This document shows positions 56,086 through 64,000 of a stretch of DNA of 64,000 nt, in pieces. Every line of letters starts with the position of its first letter. The first letter of the stretch is position 1. The stretch comes from Vulcanimicrobiota bacterium (GTDB lineage: Bacteria > Vulcanimicrobiota > Vulcanimicrobiia > Vulcanimicrobiales > Vulcanimicrobiaceae). Where the stretch lies: NCBI GenBank assembly GCA_030041225.1, contig JASHOG010000034.1, positions 1 to 64,000 of the forward strand, written 5' to 3'. The position numbers and the translations under genes are program-made. The notes under the pieces are model-generated. The model saw only the letters and a program-made list of their open reading frames with translations. It did no database searches and was not told the origin of the DNA.

Positions 56086-57027
56086 CTACGCTAGACTTTC
56101 TCTCCCGTGAGGCGCCGTGAGGTCTTGGAGCGGACCTACCGGCACAATGCGCGTTGGGTTGATGTGCTCGTGCGTCATGTAATAGTGGCGCTTGATGTGA
56201 TCGAAGTTCACCGTTTGCGCGATGCCGTCGATCTGATAGAGGTCGCACAAATAACCAAAAAGATTCTCATAGTCGATGATGCGGCGCAGATTGCATTTGA
56301 AGTGTCCGTAGTAGACCGCGTCGAAGCGCACGAGCGTCACGAAGAGCCGCCAGTCGGTCTCGACAGGTTCTGGTCCAAAGAGATAGCGCCGCTTCGCGAG
56401 GCGCTCCTCCAGTTCGTCGAGCATGGTAAAGACCTCGTGCGCGGCCTCCTCGTAGGTTCTCTGTCGCGTCGCGAAGCCCGCGCGATAGACGCCGTTGTTG
56501 ACGGAATCGTAGATACGAGCGTTGAGCGCTTCGATCTCAGGACGCAGCGCCTGCGGGTAAAGATCGAGCTCCGGATGCTCCGCAATCGTGTCGAGCTCCG
56601 TCTCGAACATCCGCATGATGTCGTCGTCGGAGTTGCTGATGATGCGCTTCGTCTGCGTGTCCCAAAGAACGGGAACGGTAACGCGTCCCGTATATCCGGG
56701 GTTCGTTGCGAAGTACGCCTCGCTGAGATAAGCCCATCCGTTGAGCGGATCCTGCGATGCACCCGGCACCTCGCGAAACGCCCAGCCCAACTCGTCGCGG
56801 ATCGGATCGACGACCGTCATGCCAACTGTCCCTTCTAGTCCTTTGAGCGTTCGGACGATCACCGTGCGGCTTGCCCAAGGACAGGCTAGCGAAACGTAGA
56901 GGTGATAGCGCGCCGCTTCGACGGGGAACTCGCCGGTGCCATCGGCGCGAATCCACTGCCGAAACGCATCATCCTGCCGGACGAACGCGCCCTTGGAGGA
57001 TTGTTCTTTAGGAAATTGTGCTGTCAT
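56086..57027 (-). CDS. glutathionyl-hydroquinone reductase (Xi-class GST, YqjG/ECM4-like)
   Basis: A 313-residue GST-fold enzyme with SLACPWASRTVIV (catalytic Cys-Pro-Trp), VPVLWDTQTKRIISNSDDD, and C-terminal TDWRLFVTLVRFDAVYYGHFKCN, all hallmarks of the Xi class that reduces glutathionyl-hydroquinones. ATG at 57027 is 3 bp from a copy of the dispersed palindromic repeat. Confidence 0.93.
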   Translation of the reverse strand: MTAQFPKEQSSKGAFVRQDDAFRQWIRADGTGEFPVEAARYHLYVSLACPWASRTVIVRTLKGLEGTVGMTVVDPIRDELGWAFREVPGASQDPLNGWAYLSEAYFATNPGYTGRVTVPVLWDTQTKRIISNSDDDIMRMFETELDTIAEHPELDLYPQALRPEIEALNARIYDSVNNGVYRAGFATRQRTYEEAAHEVFTMLDELEERLAKRRYLFGPEPVETDWRLFVTLVRFDAVYYGHFKCNLRRIIDYENLFGYLCDLYQIDGIAQTVNFDHIKRHYYMTHEHINPTRIVPVGPLQDLTAPHGRESLA

Positions 57028-57029
57028 GT

Positions 57030-57075
57030 GGTCCTTCGACTCCGTTCGCTTCGCTCACTGCGCTCAGGATGACAC
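57030..57075. repeat. dispersed palindromic element, copy 2 (short)
   Basis: GGTCCTTCGACTCCGTTCGC followed by CTCACTGCGCTCAGGATGAC. It carries both ends of the element without the central TTTACCC block. Sits in the leader of the glutathionyl-hydroquinone reductase gene. Confidence 0.7.
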
Positions 57076-57093
57076 AAGCTTCAATCGGTCTGC

Positions 57094-57663
57094 TTATGGT
57101 CGTACGCGGAAGACGACGCTCATGCGCGGGCCGAGTCTTCTGCGCTGCTTCGGAATTCCGTGATCGTAGTGCTGCTGCGTCGCGTAGCTCATCGTGAGAA
57201 GACTCCCGGGCTCCAGCTCGACGTCGAGGACGCGTCGCGGCCGTGCTTTGCTGCGAATCGTCATGAGCCTTGTTGTGCCGAGCGAGAGAAGCGCGATCGG
57301 TTGGCCGGCGGCGATCTCGTTCAAGTGGTCGTTGTGCGGCGCGACGCTGTCCTTCTCGTCGCGGTAGAGATTCAAACCAACGCTGTTGAATGGGGCGCCC
57401 TCGATCTCGCAGATGCGAAGGCGCAGCGCCTCCAAGGGTTCGGGTATCCCCTCTTCTCTTCGGAAGTGCGCCGTCAAGCGCGGTACGTCGACCTCGCGCT
57501 CGTACATCCAACGCCGCCCGCTGTGCCACTCGATCTCGGCGCGAAGCTGCTCGAAGAGGCATTGCGCCTCACGCTCCGCGAGAAAATGCGGGCGGTACGT
57601 GATCGAGCCGGTCTCGTCATCGACGAGGCGCCGAAGCCGATCGGCGAAGAGCGTGAGTTGCAC
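57094..57663 (-). CDS. alkB: AlkB-type alpha-ketoglutarate-dependent dioxygenase
   Basis: A 189-residue Fe(II)/2OG enzyme that demethylates alkylated DNA or RNA. Iron ligands in PHNDHLNE (His-x-Asp) and HYDHGIP (His); the C-terminal RRRLGPRMSVVFR carries the 2OG-binding Arg pair. GTG at 57663 is used, since the frame upstream is antisense-like Arg/Ser sequence. Overlaps the 3' end of the upstream lipoprotein gene by 47 bp. Confidence 0.88.
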   Translation of the reverse strand: MQLTLFADRLRRLVDDETGSITYRPHFLAEREAQCLFEQLRAEIEWHSGRRWMYEREVDVPRLTAHFRREEGIPEPLEALRLRICEIEGAPFNSVGLNLYRDEKDSVAPHNDHLNEIAAGQPIALLSLGTTRLMTIRSKARPRRVLDVELEPGSLLTMSYATQQHYDHGIPKQRRRLGPRMSVVFRVRP

Positions 57664-59209
57664 GTGAGTTCCTCGTCCACGAGAACCGCCCGATGGCTGC
57701 CCACTGTTGCGGCAGCGTGTCGTTCCAGGCGAAGAATGCCTCGCCGATCGCTCCTGCTCGCTTGCTCGCCTCGAGGCTCGCAGTGATCTCGGGAGGTGGT
57801 GGATAGCCCGTTGCGGTGAGCGCGCTCGTCTGCCCGCCCATCGAAACCGGCATCGTGCGCCCGGCAAAGCGCAGCAGTGTCGCGTAGGAGTCGCGAAGCT
57901 CCGCCTCGACCTGCGCGGTGCTGTGCGGCGGCTTCTTGCGCATCATCCGCCAGTAGGCCATCGGCTGCAGCACATCTGCGGCACGCGCGATCGCCCGATA
58001 CGGATACTTCGCCTCATTGAGATGTTCGAAATACGGGTCCTCGACGGTCGCGACGATGAGATAGCGCGGCCCGACCGCCTCGCGCAGGAGCGCCAGATAC
58101 TGCGCGAGCGCGGCGATCGCGGGCGGGCCGTTCCCCATGAACTCGTCGCCTCGCTCCGCATCGACGGCGAGCCCCGTGAACCGGCGACCGCTGCTCGTGC
58201 GGTAGGCGGCGACTTCGAGCGAGGCGCGCAAGTCTTCGTAGCTCACCTCGCGCGGAACGCTCCACCCGATAACCCCGATCCCGTGCGCCGCGAGCCCATC
58301 GATGATCGCATCGACCACATGCTTGGCCTGCGGCGTAATTTCGAAGAACGCGCCGTACGCTGCGCGCAGCTCGACATAGTGAAGATGCGCGGCAACCGCT
58401 TGGCGAACGATCGTCGCCGGATCGAGTCTCCGGTAGTAGATGTCGTCGACGGGATCGGTCGTGTAGTAGAGCCACATCGCGTTGCCTGAGGCGTCGGCGA
58501 TCGACGTTCTCGGAAGCGCCGGCGGAACGTGCACGGGATTCGTCGTCACCGTTGTTCCCGCGCGCGTTACCGAGTACCGATAGACGGCGCCGGGTTCTAC
58601 CGTGGGGTCGTAGCAGCTGGAGCCGCCTGAAACCTGCGAAAGCTGTGTGTGCTCTCCGCGCGCGTCGATACGCGCAACCGTCACCGGCAGCGCGGAGTAC
58701 GGGAACCATCCTATTTGCACGAGATGCGGCCCGATGGCGCCCGCGACGACGCGCGGCGCGCTCCACGTGCGCGTATCCGTGCGCACGATCACGGTGCGCA
58801 GCTTCGGCAATAGCGGCTGCACGGTCAACGTGATCGGCCCGTCCTGATCGACCGAGACGATCGCCGATGGTTGTCCGTAGCGCATGCGATTCTGCCACTG
58901 AGAGACGCCCACCGAGGGAACCCAGTTCAGATTGCTGTTTGCAAGAATGAGCGTCGGCTTGCCGTGCGCGTCGAAAAAGTGCGCAATCGCGAGCCAGCGC
59001 GCGTATCCGTCGGGGCTGAATCCAAGCACGCGCGTCTCGATGCGCACCGATGCGGCTGGATTACCGACGTAGACTGGGGTTCCGGACGTTGCCTGCGTCG
59101 GGCCGGGTGTCATGTGGCCGAGCATCGGCGGAGGTCCAGGCTGCTGCGCCTGACATGCGGCGAGCTCCAGCACCAACCCGAGGACGATCGCGGCGCGCGT
59201 TGCTACCAT
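57617..59209 (-). CDS. lipoprotein with glycoside-hydrolase-like C-terminal domain
   Basis: A 530-residue lipoprotein: signal with lipobox LELAAC (about residues 14-19). Residues 50-240 are beta-rich (fibronectin-like), then from about 250 a TIM-barrel-like part with DIYYRRLDPATIVRQAVAAH, HGIGVIGWSVPREVSYED, FTGLAVDAERGDEF and QPMAYWRMM, similar to putative glycoside hydrolase (DUF4015-type) barrels. Active-site residues not certain. Arg-rich tail overlaps alkB. Confidence 0.75.
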   Translation of the reverse strand: MVATRAAIVLGLVLELAACQAQQPGPPPMLGHMTPGPTQATSGTPVYVGNPAASVRIETRVLGFSPDGYARWLAIAHFFDAHGKPTLILANSNLNWVPSVGVSQWQNRMRYGQPSAIVSVDQDGPITLTVQPLLPKLRTVIVRTDTRTWSAPRVVAGAIGPHLVQIGWFPYSALPVTVARIDARGEHTQLSQVSGGSSCYDPTVEPGAVYRYSVTRAGTTVTTNPVHVPPALPRTSIADASGNAMWLYYTTDPVDDIYYRRLDPATIVRQAVAAHLHYVELRAAYGAFFEITPQAKHVVDAIIDGLAAHGIGVIGWSVPREVSYEDLRASLEVAAYRTSSGRRFTGLAVDAERGDEFMGNGPPAIAALAQYLALLREAVGPRYLIVATVEDPYFEHLNEAKYPYRAIARAADVLQPMAYWRMMRKKPPHSTAQVEAELRDSYATLLRFAGRTMPVSMGGQTSALTATGYPPPPEITASLEASKRAGAIGEAFFAWNDTLPQQWAAIGRFSWTRNSRATHALRRSASAPRR

Positions 59210-59268
59210 CGCGGCGCGCCTTCTCTACACCGTTCGCGCCCCCTTGTTAGCCCATGCGCTGTGCGTGA

Positions 59269-59868
59269 ATGAGGGGCATGAGCGTGGCGTCGAACGTCCC
59301 AGAGATGGCCCCAGAACTCGTGCATCGCCGCTTCTCCCTTGAGGAGTACGAAGCGATGATCAAGCAAGGAATCCTGGACGGCGACGATCGCGTCGAGCTG
59401 CTTGCTGGGGAGATCGTCGAAAAAATGGGTGAGGGTACGCGCCACCTCTCTTGCGTGGCGAGGTTGATTCAGTACTTCATTCTGTCTTTGGGGGGCCGCG
59501 CGAATTTGCTGCCAAACGGACCCATCGCTTTGCCGCCGGACTCGATGCCGGAGCCTGACGTCACGCTCGTCAAACCGCGAGAGGATTTCTACGCTGGGCG
59601 CCGGCCGCTCGCTGCCGACGTTTTTCTCCTCATCGAAGTCTCCGACTCCAGCCTGCGAAAGGACCGCAAGATCAAGCTCGCCCTCTACGCGGCTGCGGGC
59701 GTCGCCGAGTACTGGATCATCAACCTCCGCGATAACGTCGTCGAAATCTACGCGAAACCTGAAGGCAACGGTTTTTCAGAATCGCGCATCATCCGCGGCG
59801 GCGAGAGCGTCGCTCCGCTCGCCTTTCCCGACATCGTGCTGAGGGTCGCTGAAGTTATTCCTCTATGA
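59269..59868 (+). CDS. Uma2-family (DUF820) PD-(D/E)XK protein
   Basis: A 199-residue restriction-endonuclease-fold protein. EEYEAMIKQGIL, DRVELLAGEIVEKMG, MPEPDVTLV, LLIEVSDSSLRKDRKIKLAL and YAAAGVAEYWIINLRDN are the full Uma2 signature with the nuclease Asp and Glu-x-Ser. Often found in many copies in cyanobacteria and soil phyla; biological target unknown. ATG at 59269 or 59278. Confidence 0.93.
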   Translation: MRGMSVASNVPEMAPELVHRRFSLEEYEAMIKQGILDGDDRVELLAGEIVEKMGEGTRHLSCVARLIQYFILSLGGRANLLPNGPIALPPDSMPEPDVTLVKPREDFYAGRRPLAADVFLLIEVSDSSLRKDRKIKLALYAAAGVAEYWIINLRDNVVEIYAKPEGNGFSESRIIRGGESVAPLAFPDIVLRVAEVIPL

Positions 59869-60151
59869 GAGGCAGCACGGGCTACGCCGCTAGGGAGCCG
59901 TGGCTCATCAAGGACGGCTTTATCGCGTTTGCAATATGCCTCTTCATGCCTTGAAGCGTTCTTTGCCGGAGGGCGTCCTTGCCGGTCAAATGCTTCTGCT
60001 CAGTGTGCTCGGCGCCGTCCGGGCCGTGAACCCCGAGGTGGTCCTTCGACTCCGCTCGCGGAGTTTACCCTGAGCGCGCGAAGCGCAGTCGAAGGGCTCG
60101 CTACGCTCAGGATGACAACCGAAAGGTCACGTCGCGAGAATGCTCAAGGCG
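59869..60151. other. intergenic region holding the full dispersed repeat
   Basis: A 283-bp spacer between two convergent genes. Apart from the palindromic element at 60040-60117 no gene or RNA was recognised. Confidence 0.6.
60040..60117. repeat. dispersed palindromic element, copy 3 (full length)
   Basis: About 78 bp starting GGTCCTTCGACTCC and ending CTCAGGATGACA. Outer arms CCTTCGACT and AGTCGAAGG pair; the centre is GGAGTTTACCCTGAGCGCGC. Best reference copy for the family in this window. Confidence 0.8.
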
Positions 60152-61339
60152 TTAGGTGATTTCGAAGAGGCCGGCGGCGCCCATTCCTCCGCCGATGCAC
60201 ATGGTCACGACGACGTGCTTCGCGCCGCGGCGCTTGCCCTCGATGAGCGCGTGCATCGTCATGCGTGCGCCGGTCATGCCGTATGGGTGACCGATCGATA
60301 TCGATCCGCCGTCGACATTGAAGATCTCGTTGGGGATGCCCAGACGATCGCGGCAGTACACGGTTTGCACCGCGAACGCCTCGTTGAGCTCCCAGAGGTC
60401 GATGTCTTCCATCTTGAGGTTGAATCGTTCGAGCAGTCTGGGAACGGCGAAGACCGGCGCGATGCCCATTTCGGCGGGATCGACTCCCGCGATCGTCATG
60501 CCGCGATAGAAGCCGAGCGGCTCGAGGTTGCGCTTCTCCGCGAGCTTTGCATCCATGAGCACGACCGCTGCGGCGCCGTCGGAGAGCTGCGATGAGTTGC
60601 CGGCGGTGATCGACGTGTCGTTGACACCGGGAACGGCACCCTTGAGCGCGGCGAGCGCCTCGAGCGTCGTCTCGGGGCGATTGCCTTCATCCTTGGGCAG
60701 CGTCACCTGCTCTTCACGGACGCTCCCGCTCTCTTTGTCCTCGACGAGCTTCCACGAGGGCATCGAAACGATCTCGTCGTCGAATCGCTTCGCCTGCTGG
60801 GCCGCTGCCGTGCGCTGCTGGCTTTGCAGCGCATACACGTCTTGCATCTCCCGGGTGACATTGTATTTCTTTGCGACGAAATCGGCGGTGTAAAGCATCG
60901 GCATGTAGATGTCGGGCGTGTGCCGCAAGAGCCACTCTTCATCGAACCCAACCATGTTCATGTTGTTCTGCACCATCGAAATCGATTCGCAGCCGCCGGC
61001 AACCATGACGGCGGCCCCGTCAACGATGATCCGCTGCGCTGCCGATGCAATTGCATTCAGACCCGAAGCGCAGAAGCGGCTAACGACTTGCCCGCCGACC
61101 TGTACCGGCAATCCCGCGCGCAGCGCGGCGGTTCGCCCGAGATTGTTGCCTGTCGCGCCCTCAGGAAGGCCGACGCCCATGATGACGTCCTCGACCTCCG
61201 GAGGGTCGATCTTCGCGCGCTCGACAGCGCTGCGAATGACGTGACCCGCCATCGTCGCACCCGGAGTTTGATTGAAGGCGCCGCGAAAGGCGCGCCCGAT
61301 CGGCGTACGCGCAGCCGAAACGATCGCCGCTTCACGCAT
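60152..61339 (-). CDS. fadA: acetyl-CoA acyltransferase (thiolase)
   Basis: A 395-residue thiolase, last step of beta-oxidation. Nucleophile Cys90 in [12 protein letters not shown], His in [12 protein letters not shown], second Cys in [10 protein letters not shown], plus [12 protein letters not shown] at 61339 overlaps the upstream multifunctional enzyme stop by 8 bp. Only the N-terminal sequence [17 protein letters not shown] is compatible with thiolases; the longer frame is spurious. Confidence 0.95.
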   Translation of the reverse strand: MREAAIVSAARTPIGRAFRGAFNQTPGATMAGHVIRSAVERAKIDPPEVEDVIMGVGLPEGATGNNLGRTAALRAGLPVQVGGQVVSRFCASGLNAIASAAQRIIVDGAAVMVAGGCESISMVQNNMNMVGFDEEWLLRHTPDIYMPMLYTADFVAKKYNVTREMQDVYALQSQQRTAAAQQAKRFDDEIVSMPSWKLVEDKESGSVREEQVTLPKDEGNRPETTLEALAALKGAVPGVNDTSITAGNSSQLSDGAAAVVLMDAKLAEKRNLEPLGFYRGMTIAGVDPAEMGIAPVFAVPRLLERFNLKMEDIDLWELNEAFAVQTVYCRDRLGIPNEIFNVDGGSISIGHPYGMTGARMTMHALIEGKRRGAKHVVVTMCIGGGMGAAGLFEIT

Positions 61340-63407
61340 GGACGAGCTCCTGTTGCAAGAGCTTTGCGGGCTCCCAGCGATCGCCGAGCTCTTTGCGAAA
61401 GCGCACGATCGACTCGTAAACGTTCTTCGCACCGATGTCGTCCGCGTACCACATCGGTCCGCCGCGATAGGGCGGGAAACCATACCCGTACACCCACACG
61501 ATGTCGATGTCACCGGGTCGCAGCGCGATCCCCTCTTCGAGCAGCGCGGCGCCCGCGTTGATGAGCGCGTAGACGCAGCGGCGTACGACTTCCTCATCGG
61601 AGACGTTCGGATGCTGCGCGATCCCCGCGCTCTGCGCCTCTTGCGCGAAGAGCGCCTCGATCGTCTCGTCTCGGATGGGCTCGCGCCCACCGCCGACGTT
61701 CTTGTCGTAGCGATAGTAGCCGGCACCCGTTTTCTGTCCGAAACGCTTCATCTCGACGAGGCGCTGGAGGACCTTCGTGCGTCCCGCGCCCAGATCGGGG
61801 CGCGCTTGCGCGATGTGCCACGCGACGTCGATACCCGAGAGGTCGAACATCGCGAACGGCCCCATCGGGAAGCCGAAGCTCTTCATCGCTGCATCGATGC
61901 GGTAGGGCGGCAGACCCTCCTCCGCCATGTAGAGCGCTTCGCGCACGTAGTCGAGCAACATGCGATTGCCGATGAAACCGAAGGCGTTGCCGGAGAGGAC
62001 GCTGACCTTGCGCATGCTCTTTCCGACGGCGAAGGCGGTTCCGATCGCATCGAGCGAGGTTGCGCTACCGCGAACGACTTCCAGCAGCTTCATGATGTTT
62101 GCCGGCGCGAAGAAGTGCATGCCGAGAACCTGCGACGAGCGCTTTGTCGCGGCTGCGATCTCGTCGATGTCGAGCGTCGACGTGTTCGTCGCGAGCATTG
62201 CGCTCGGTTTCACGACGGCGTCGAGCTTTGCAAAAACATCTCGCTTCACGTCCATCGATTCGAAGACGGCTTCAACGACGAGATCACAGTCGGCGAGCTC
62301 GCCGTACTCCGCGGTAAACTCCACCGACTGCCCGCGCTTCCAAGCCTCCTCCTGCGTGAGGCGGCCACGTTGCACTTGATGCGCGTACATGCCGAAGATC
62401 ATTTGCTTCGCGCGTTCGACCTGCTCGTCGATAGGCTCCACGACAGTTACCGGGATCCCGGCGTCGGCAAAGCAGATCGCAATGCCGGTTCCCATCGTTC
62501 CTCCGCCGACGACGCCGCCCTTCGCAACGGTGCGGGCTTGTGCCTGTGCGAGGCCGGGAATCTTGTTCAGCGTGCGCTCGGCAAAGAAGACGTGGCGCAG
62601 CGCGAGCGAGGGCTTCGAGCGAACGAGCTCGTCGAAGAGGCGAGACTCGCGCGCCAAACCATAGGCGAACGGCAGAGTGACCGCCGCCTCGACCGCATCG
62701 ATGAGCTTGTGCGCCGCGAAGCCGCCGCTCTCTTCCGGCGGTACCATTTTGTGCGCTTGCGAGACGACGAACGGCAAGGCTTGTGGAACAACGCCCTTGG
62801 GAAGAATCGCGCGGCGCTCCGAGAGTCGGCGCTTCACTCCCTCGCTACGCTGCGCGAGGGCTTTGGCTGCCTCAACGACGCCGCCGTCGACGACCTCATC
62901 AAGGATGCCCTTCGTAAGCGCCTCTTCAGCCGGAACGCGCGGCGCTTTGAGCATGACTTGCAGTGCCTCTTGCACGTCGACGAGTCGCGGAAGGCGTTGC
63001 GTCCCGCCGGCGCCCGGTATGAGTCCGAGTTGAATTTCCGGAAAGGAGAGGCGCGAGCCCCTCGTCGCGACGCGATAGTCGCACGCGAGCGAGAGCTCGA
63101 AGGCGCCGCCGAGCGCATTGCCGTCGATCGCGGCGATGAACACCTTGGTGCCGCGCTCCACCGCGGCGATGACGTCGCGGATCGTCTTCGTCTCCGGAGT
63201 GGGTTCCGTGGTGAAGTCATTCACATCCGCGCCACCCGAGAAGATGCCGTTGGCGCCGGTGAAGATCACCGCTTTAACGGCATCGTCCTTCTCCGCAGCC
63301 TCGACAACGGGTAGCAGCTCCGCACAGAGTGCGAACGAGAGCGCGTTGACAGGGGGATTATCCAGCGTGATGACGCGGATATCGTTTGAGTCTTTCGAAC
63401 TAATCAT
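61332..63407 (-). CDS. fadJ: 3-hydroxyacyl-CoA dehydrogenase/enoyl-CoA hydratase (FadJ/FadB type)
   Basis: A 691-residue multifunctional enzyme. N-terminal crotonase domain with [26 protein letters not shown] and [17 protein letters not shown]; dehydrogenase domain with [20 protein letters not shown] (split by the GxGxxG rule), [20 protein letters not shown] and [15 protein letters not shown]-terminal domain [23 protein letters not shown] at 63407; an upstream in-frame ATG runs through the dispersed repeat. Confidence 0.94.
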   Translation of the reverse strand: MISSKDSNDIRVITLDNPPVNALSFALCAELLPVVEAAEKDDAVKAVIFTGANGIFSGGADVNDFTTEPTPETKTIRDVIAAVERGTKVFIAAIDGNALGGAFELSLACDYRVATRGSRLSFPEIQLGLIPGAGGTQRLPRLVDVQEALQVMLKAPRVPAEEALTKGILDEVVDGGVVEAAKALAQRSEGVKRRLSERRAILPKGVVPQALPFVVSQAHKMVPPEESGGFAAHKLIDAVEAAVTLPFAYGLARESRLFDELVRSKPSLALRHVFFAERTLNKIPGLAQAQARTVAKGGVVGGGTMGTGIAICFADAGIPVTVVEPIDEQVERAKQMIFGMYAHQVQRGRLTQEEAWKRGQSVEFTAEYGELADCDLVVEAVFESMDVKRDVFAKLDAVVKPSAMLATNTSTLDIDEIAAATKRSSQVLGMHFFAPANIMKLLEVVRGSATSLDAIGTAFAVGKSMRKVSVLSGNAFGFIGNRMLLDYVREALYMAEEGLPPYRIDAAMKSFGFPMGPFAMFDLSGIDVAWHIAQARPDLGAGRTKVLQRLVEMKRFGQKTGAGYYRYDKNVGGGREPIRDETIEALFAQEAQSAGIAQHPNVSDEEVVRRCVYALINAGAALLEEGIALRPGDIDIVWVYGYGFPPYRGGPMWYADDIGAKNVYESIVRFRKELGDRWEPAKLLQQELVHA

Positions 63408-63414
63408 GACGCTG

Positions 63415-63464
63415 GAGCCTGCCCTGAGCGCGCGAAGCGCAGTCGAAGGGCTCGGGATGACAAA
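63415..63464. repeat. dispersed palindromic element, copy 4 (half)
   Basis: CCCTGAGCGCGCGAAGCGCA followed by GTCGAAGGGCTCGGGATGAC. Lacks the left arm. It fills the gap between the acyl-CoA dehydrogenase stop and the multifunctional enzyme start. Confidence 0.75.
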
Positions 63465-63479
63465 ACGCGACATTCACTA

Positions 63480-64000
63480 TCACGTTACTGATGCCGCTAA
63501 GGTTTTGCGGTCGAGGTCGAGTTGCTCTGCTCCGAGCGTCATGACGTCGGCGGCACCTTCTTTGATTTGGTGCCGGTACCAGAACGCTTGCGAGAGAATG
63601 TGGTCGGCGTAGAAACGGGCGGTTGCGAGCTTCGCTTTGTAGAAGTCACTCTCGCCGTCTTTTGCGGTGAGATGCCCGGCGGCAATCTTCGCTGCGCGAG
63701 CCATCTGCCAGCCGCCGGCGACGACACCCCAGAGCTTCAGGTACGGCACGGAGCAGGCGAAGGCTTTGTTGAGGTCACTCATCGCATTCATACCAATCCA
63801 CTGCGAGACGTCGGCGAGCACATCGACGCCCTGCTCGAAGATGGCCGCAATGACGCTCAGGTTCCGGTCCTTCTCTGCTTCCAACTCGCCCGCGAACTTC
63901 TTCATCTGCTTGATGACGACGGTTGCCGTGCTTCCCATGTCGCGAATCAGCTTGCGACCGACCAAGTCCATCGCTTGGATGCCCGTCGTTCCCTCGTAGA
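63480..64000 (-). CDS. acyl-CoA dehydrogenase, C-terminal part (5' end beyond window)
   Basis: The visible 172 codons start within YEGTTGIQAMDLVGRKL, the signature that closes the acyl-CoA dehydrogenase active site, then give a C-terminal domain (AAKIAAGHLTAKDGESDFYK, KLATARFYADHILSQAFWYR) of the DmdC/long-tail acyl-CoA dehydrogenase type. Catalyses the first step of beta-oxidation with FAD. First visible gene of the fad operon; N-terminus outside the window. Confidence 0.9.
   Translation of the reverse strand, partial: YEGTTGIQAMDLVGRKLIRDMGSTATVVIKQMKKFAGELEAEKDRNLSVIAAIFEQGVDVLADVSQWIGMNAMSDLNKAFACSVPYLKLWGVVAGGWQMARAAKIAAGHLTAKDGESDFYKAKLATARFYADHILSQAFWYRHQIKEGAADVMTLGAEQLDLDRKTLAASVT

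Noticed and set aside
61272-63314. 680-codon open frame on the plus strand across the fadJ and fadA genes
   Set aside because: It is antisense to a full-length, motif-complete multifunctional enzyme; long open antisense frames are expected at this GC content and the product is Arg/Asp/His-rich without domains.
1-64000. Prophage, insertion sequence or replication origin
   Set aside because: No transposase, integrase, phage structural gene or DnaA-box cluster was recognised.

Overview
The window reads as one continuous stretch of chromosome from a high-GC bacterium. Genes are packed tightly, many adjacent genes overlap by exactly 4 bp (ATGA, GTGA or TTGA), and GTG or TTG starts are common. Gene content (DAP-type lysine pathway, several lipobox or Sec signal peptides, kinase-less membrane sensors) and style resemble uncultured soil lineages such as Candidatus Eremiobacterota, but no rRNA or marker gene settles this, so the assignment is a low-confidence inference. 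No gap above about 300 bp lacks a gene.

Layout. 0-3 kb: a mazEF toxin-antitoxin pair (mazF cut by the window edge), a secreted protein, an MFS exporter and a PPC-domain protein. 3-7.3 kb (minus strand): an overlapping chain comFC-ribD-ribE followed by two zinc-type dehydrogenases, the first of which has Asp in place of the catalytic Cys. 7.3-9.2 kb: a retropepsin-like aspartic protease with PDZ domain. 9.2-16.9 kb (minus): pcrA-dapB-asd-lysC-dapA-wecG-like-nucleotidyltransferase, joining a helicase, lysine/DAP synthesis and cell-surface sugar genes. 17-20.4 kb: alpha-barrel glycosidase-like protein, GT4 glycosyltransferase and a second sugar nucleotidyltransferase. 20.4-21.7 kb: a tRNA-Gln(CTG)/tRNA-Glu(CTC) pair bracketed by two convergent copies of one HTH-HTH-HNH nuclease family, one copy broken, the other running into the tRNA. 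21.7-31.2 kb: secreted proteins, a PDZ-7TM-GAF membrane protein without kinase, DUF3644-like protein, a GlcD/GlcF-type FAD/Fe-S oxidoreductase and a Gly/Tyr repeat protein.

31.7-34.9 kb: a small catabolic operon that fits 4-hydroxyproline use (epimerase, DapA-family deaminase/dehydratase, FAD amino-acid oxidase), followed by mgtC-like. 35.6-51.3 kb: a nucleoside/purine degradation island: pseudouridine kinase and glycosidase (psuK-psuG), allantoinase (puuE), allantoate amidohydrolase (allC type), a lone AtzF-C/GGCT-like domain, HIU hydrolase (uraH), membrane cytochrome urate oxidase (puuD), OHCU decarboxylase (uraD), an 8-oxoguanine-deaminase-type amidohydrolase, a two-gene molybdenum xanthine dehydrogenase whose FAD and [2Fe-2S] parts are fused in the order FAD then Fe-S, and hyuA/hyuB. 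Together these could take guanine/xanthine through urate, HIU, OHCU, allantoin and allantoate.

51.3-60 kb: small secreted and zinc-ribbon proteins, an Ntn asparaginase, a second PDZ-7TM-GAF protein, glutathionyl-hydroquinone reductase, alkB, a lipoprotein with a glycosidase-like domain, and a Uma2 nuclease. 60-64 kb (minus): a fatty-acid beta-oxidation operon, acyl-CoA dehydrogenase (cut by the window edge), FadJ-type multifunctional protein and thiolase.

Repeats: a short palindromic element occurs at four intergenic sites and, in decayed form, inside hyuA. Two unrelated 81-87 bp long-hairpin elements sit at 3' ends of genes.
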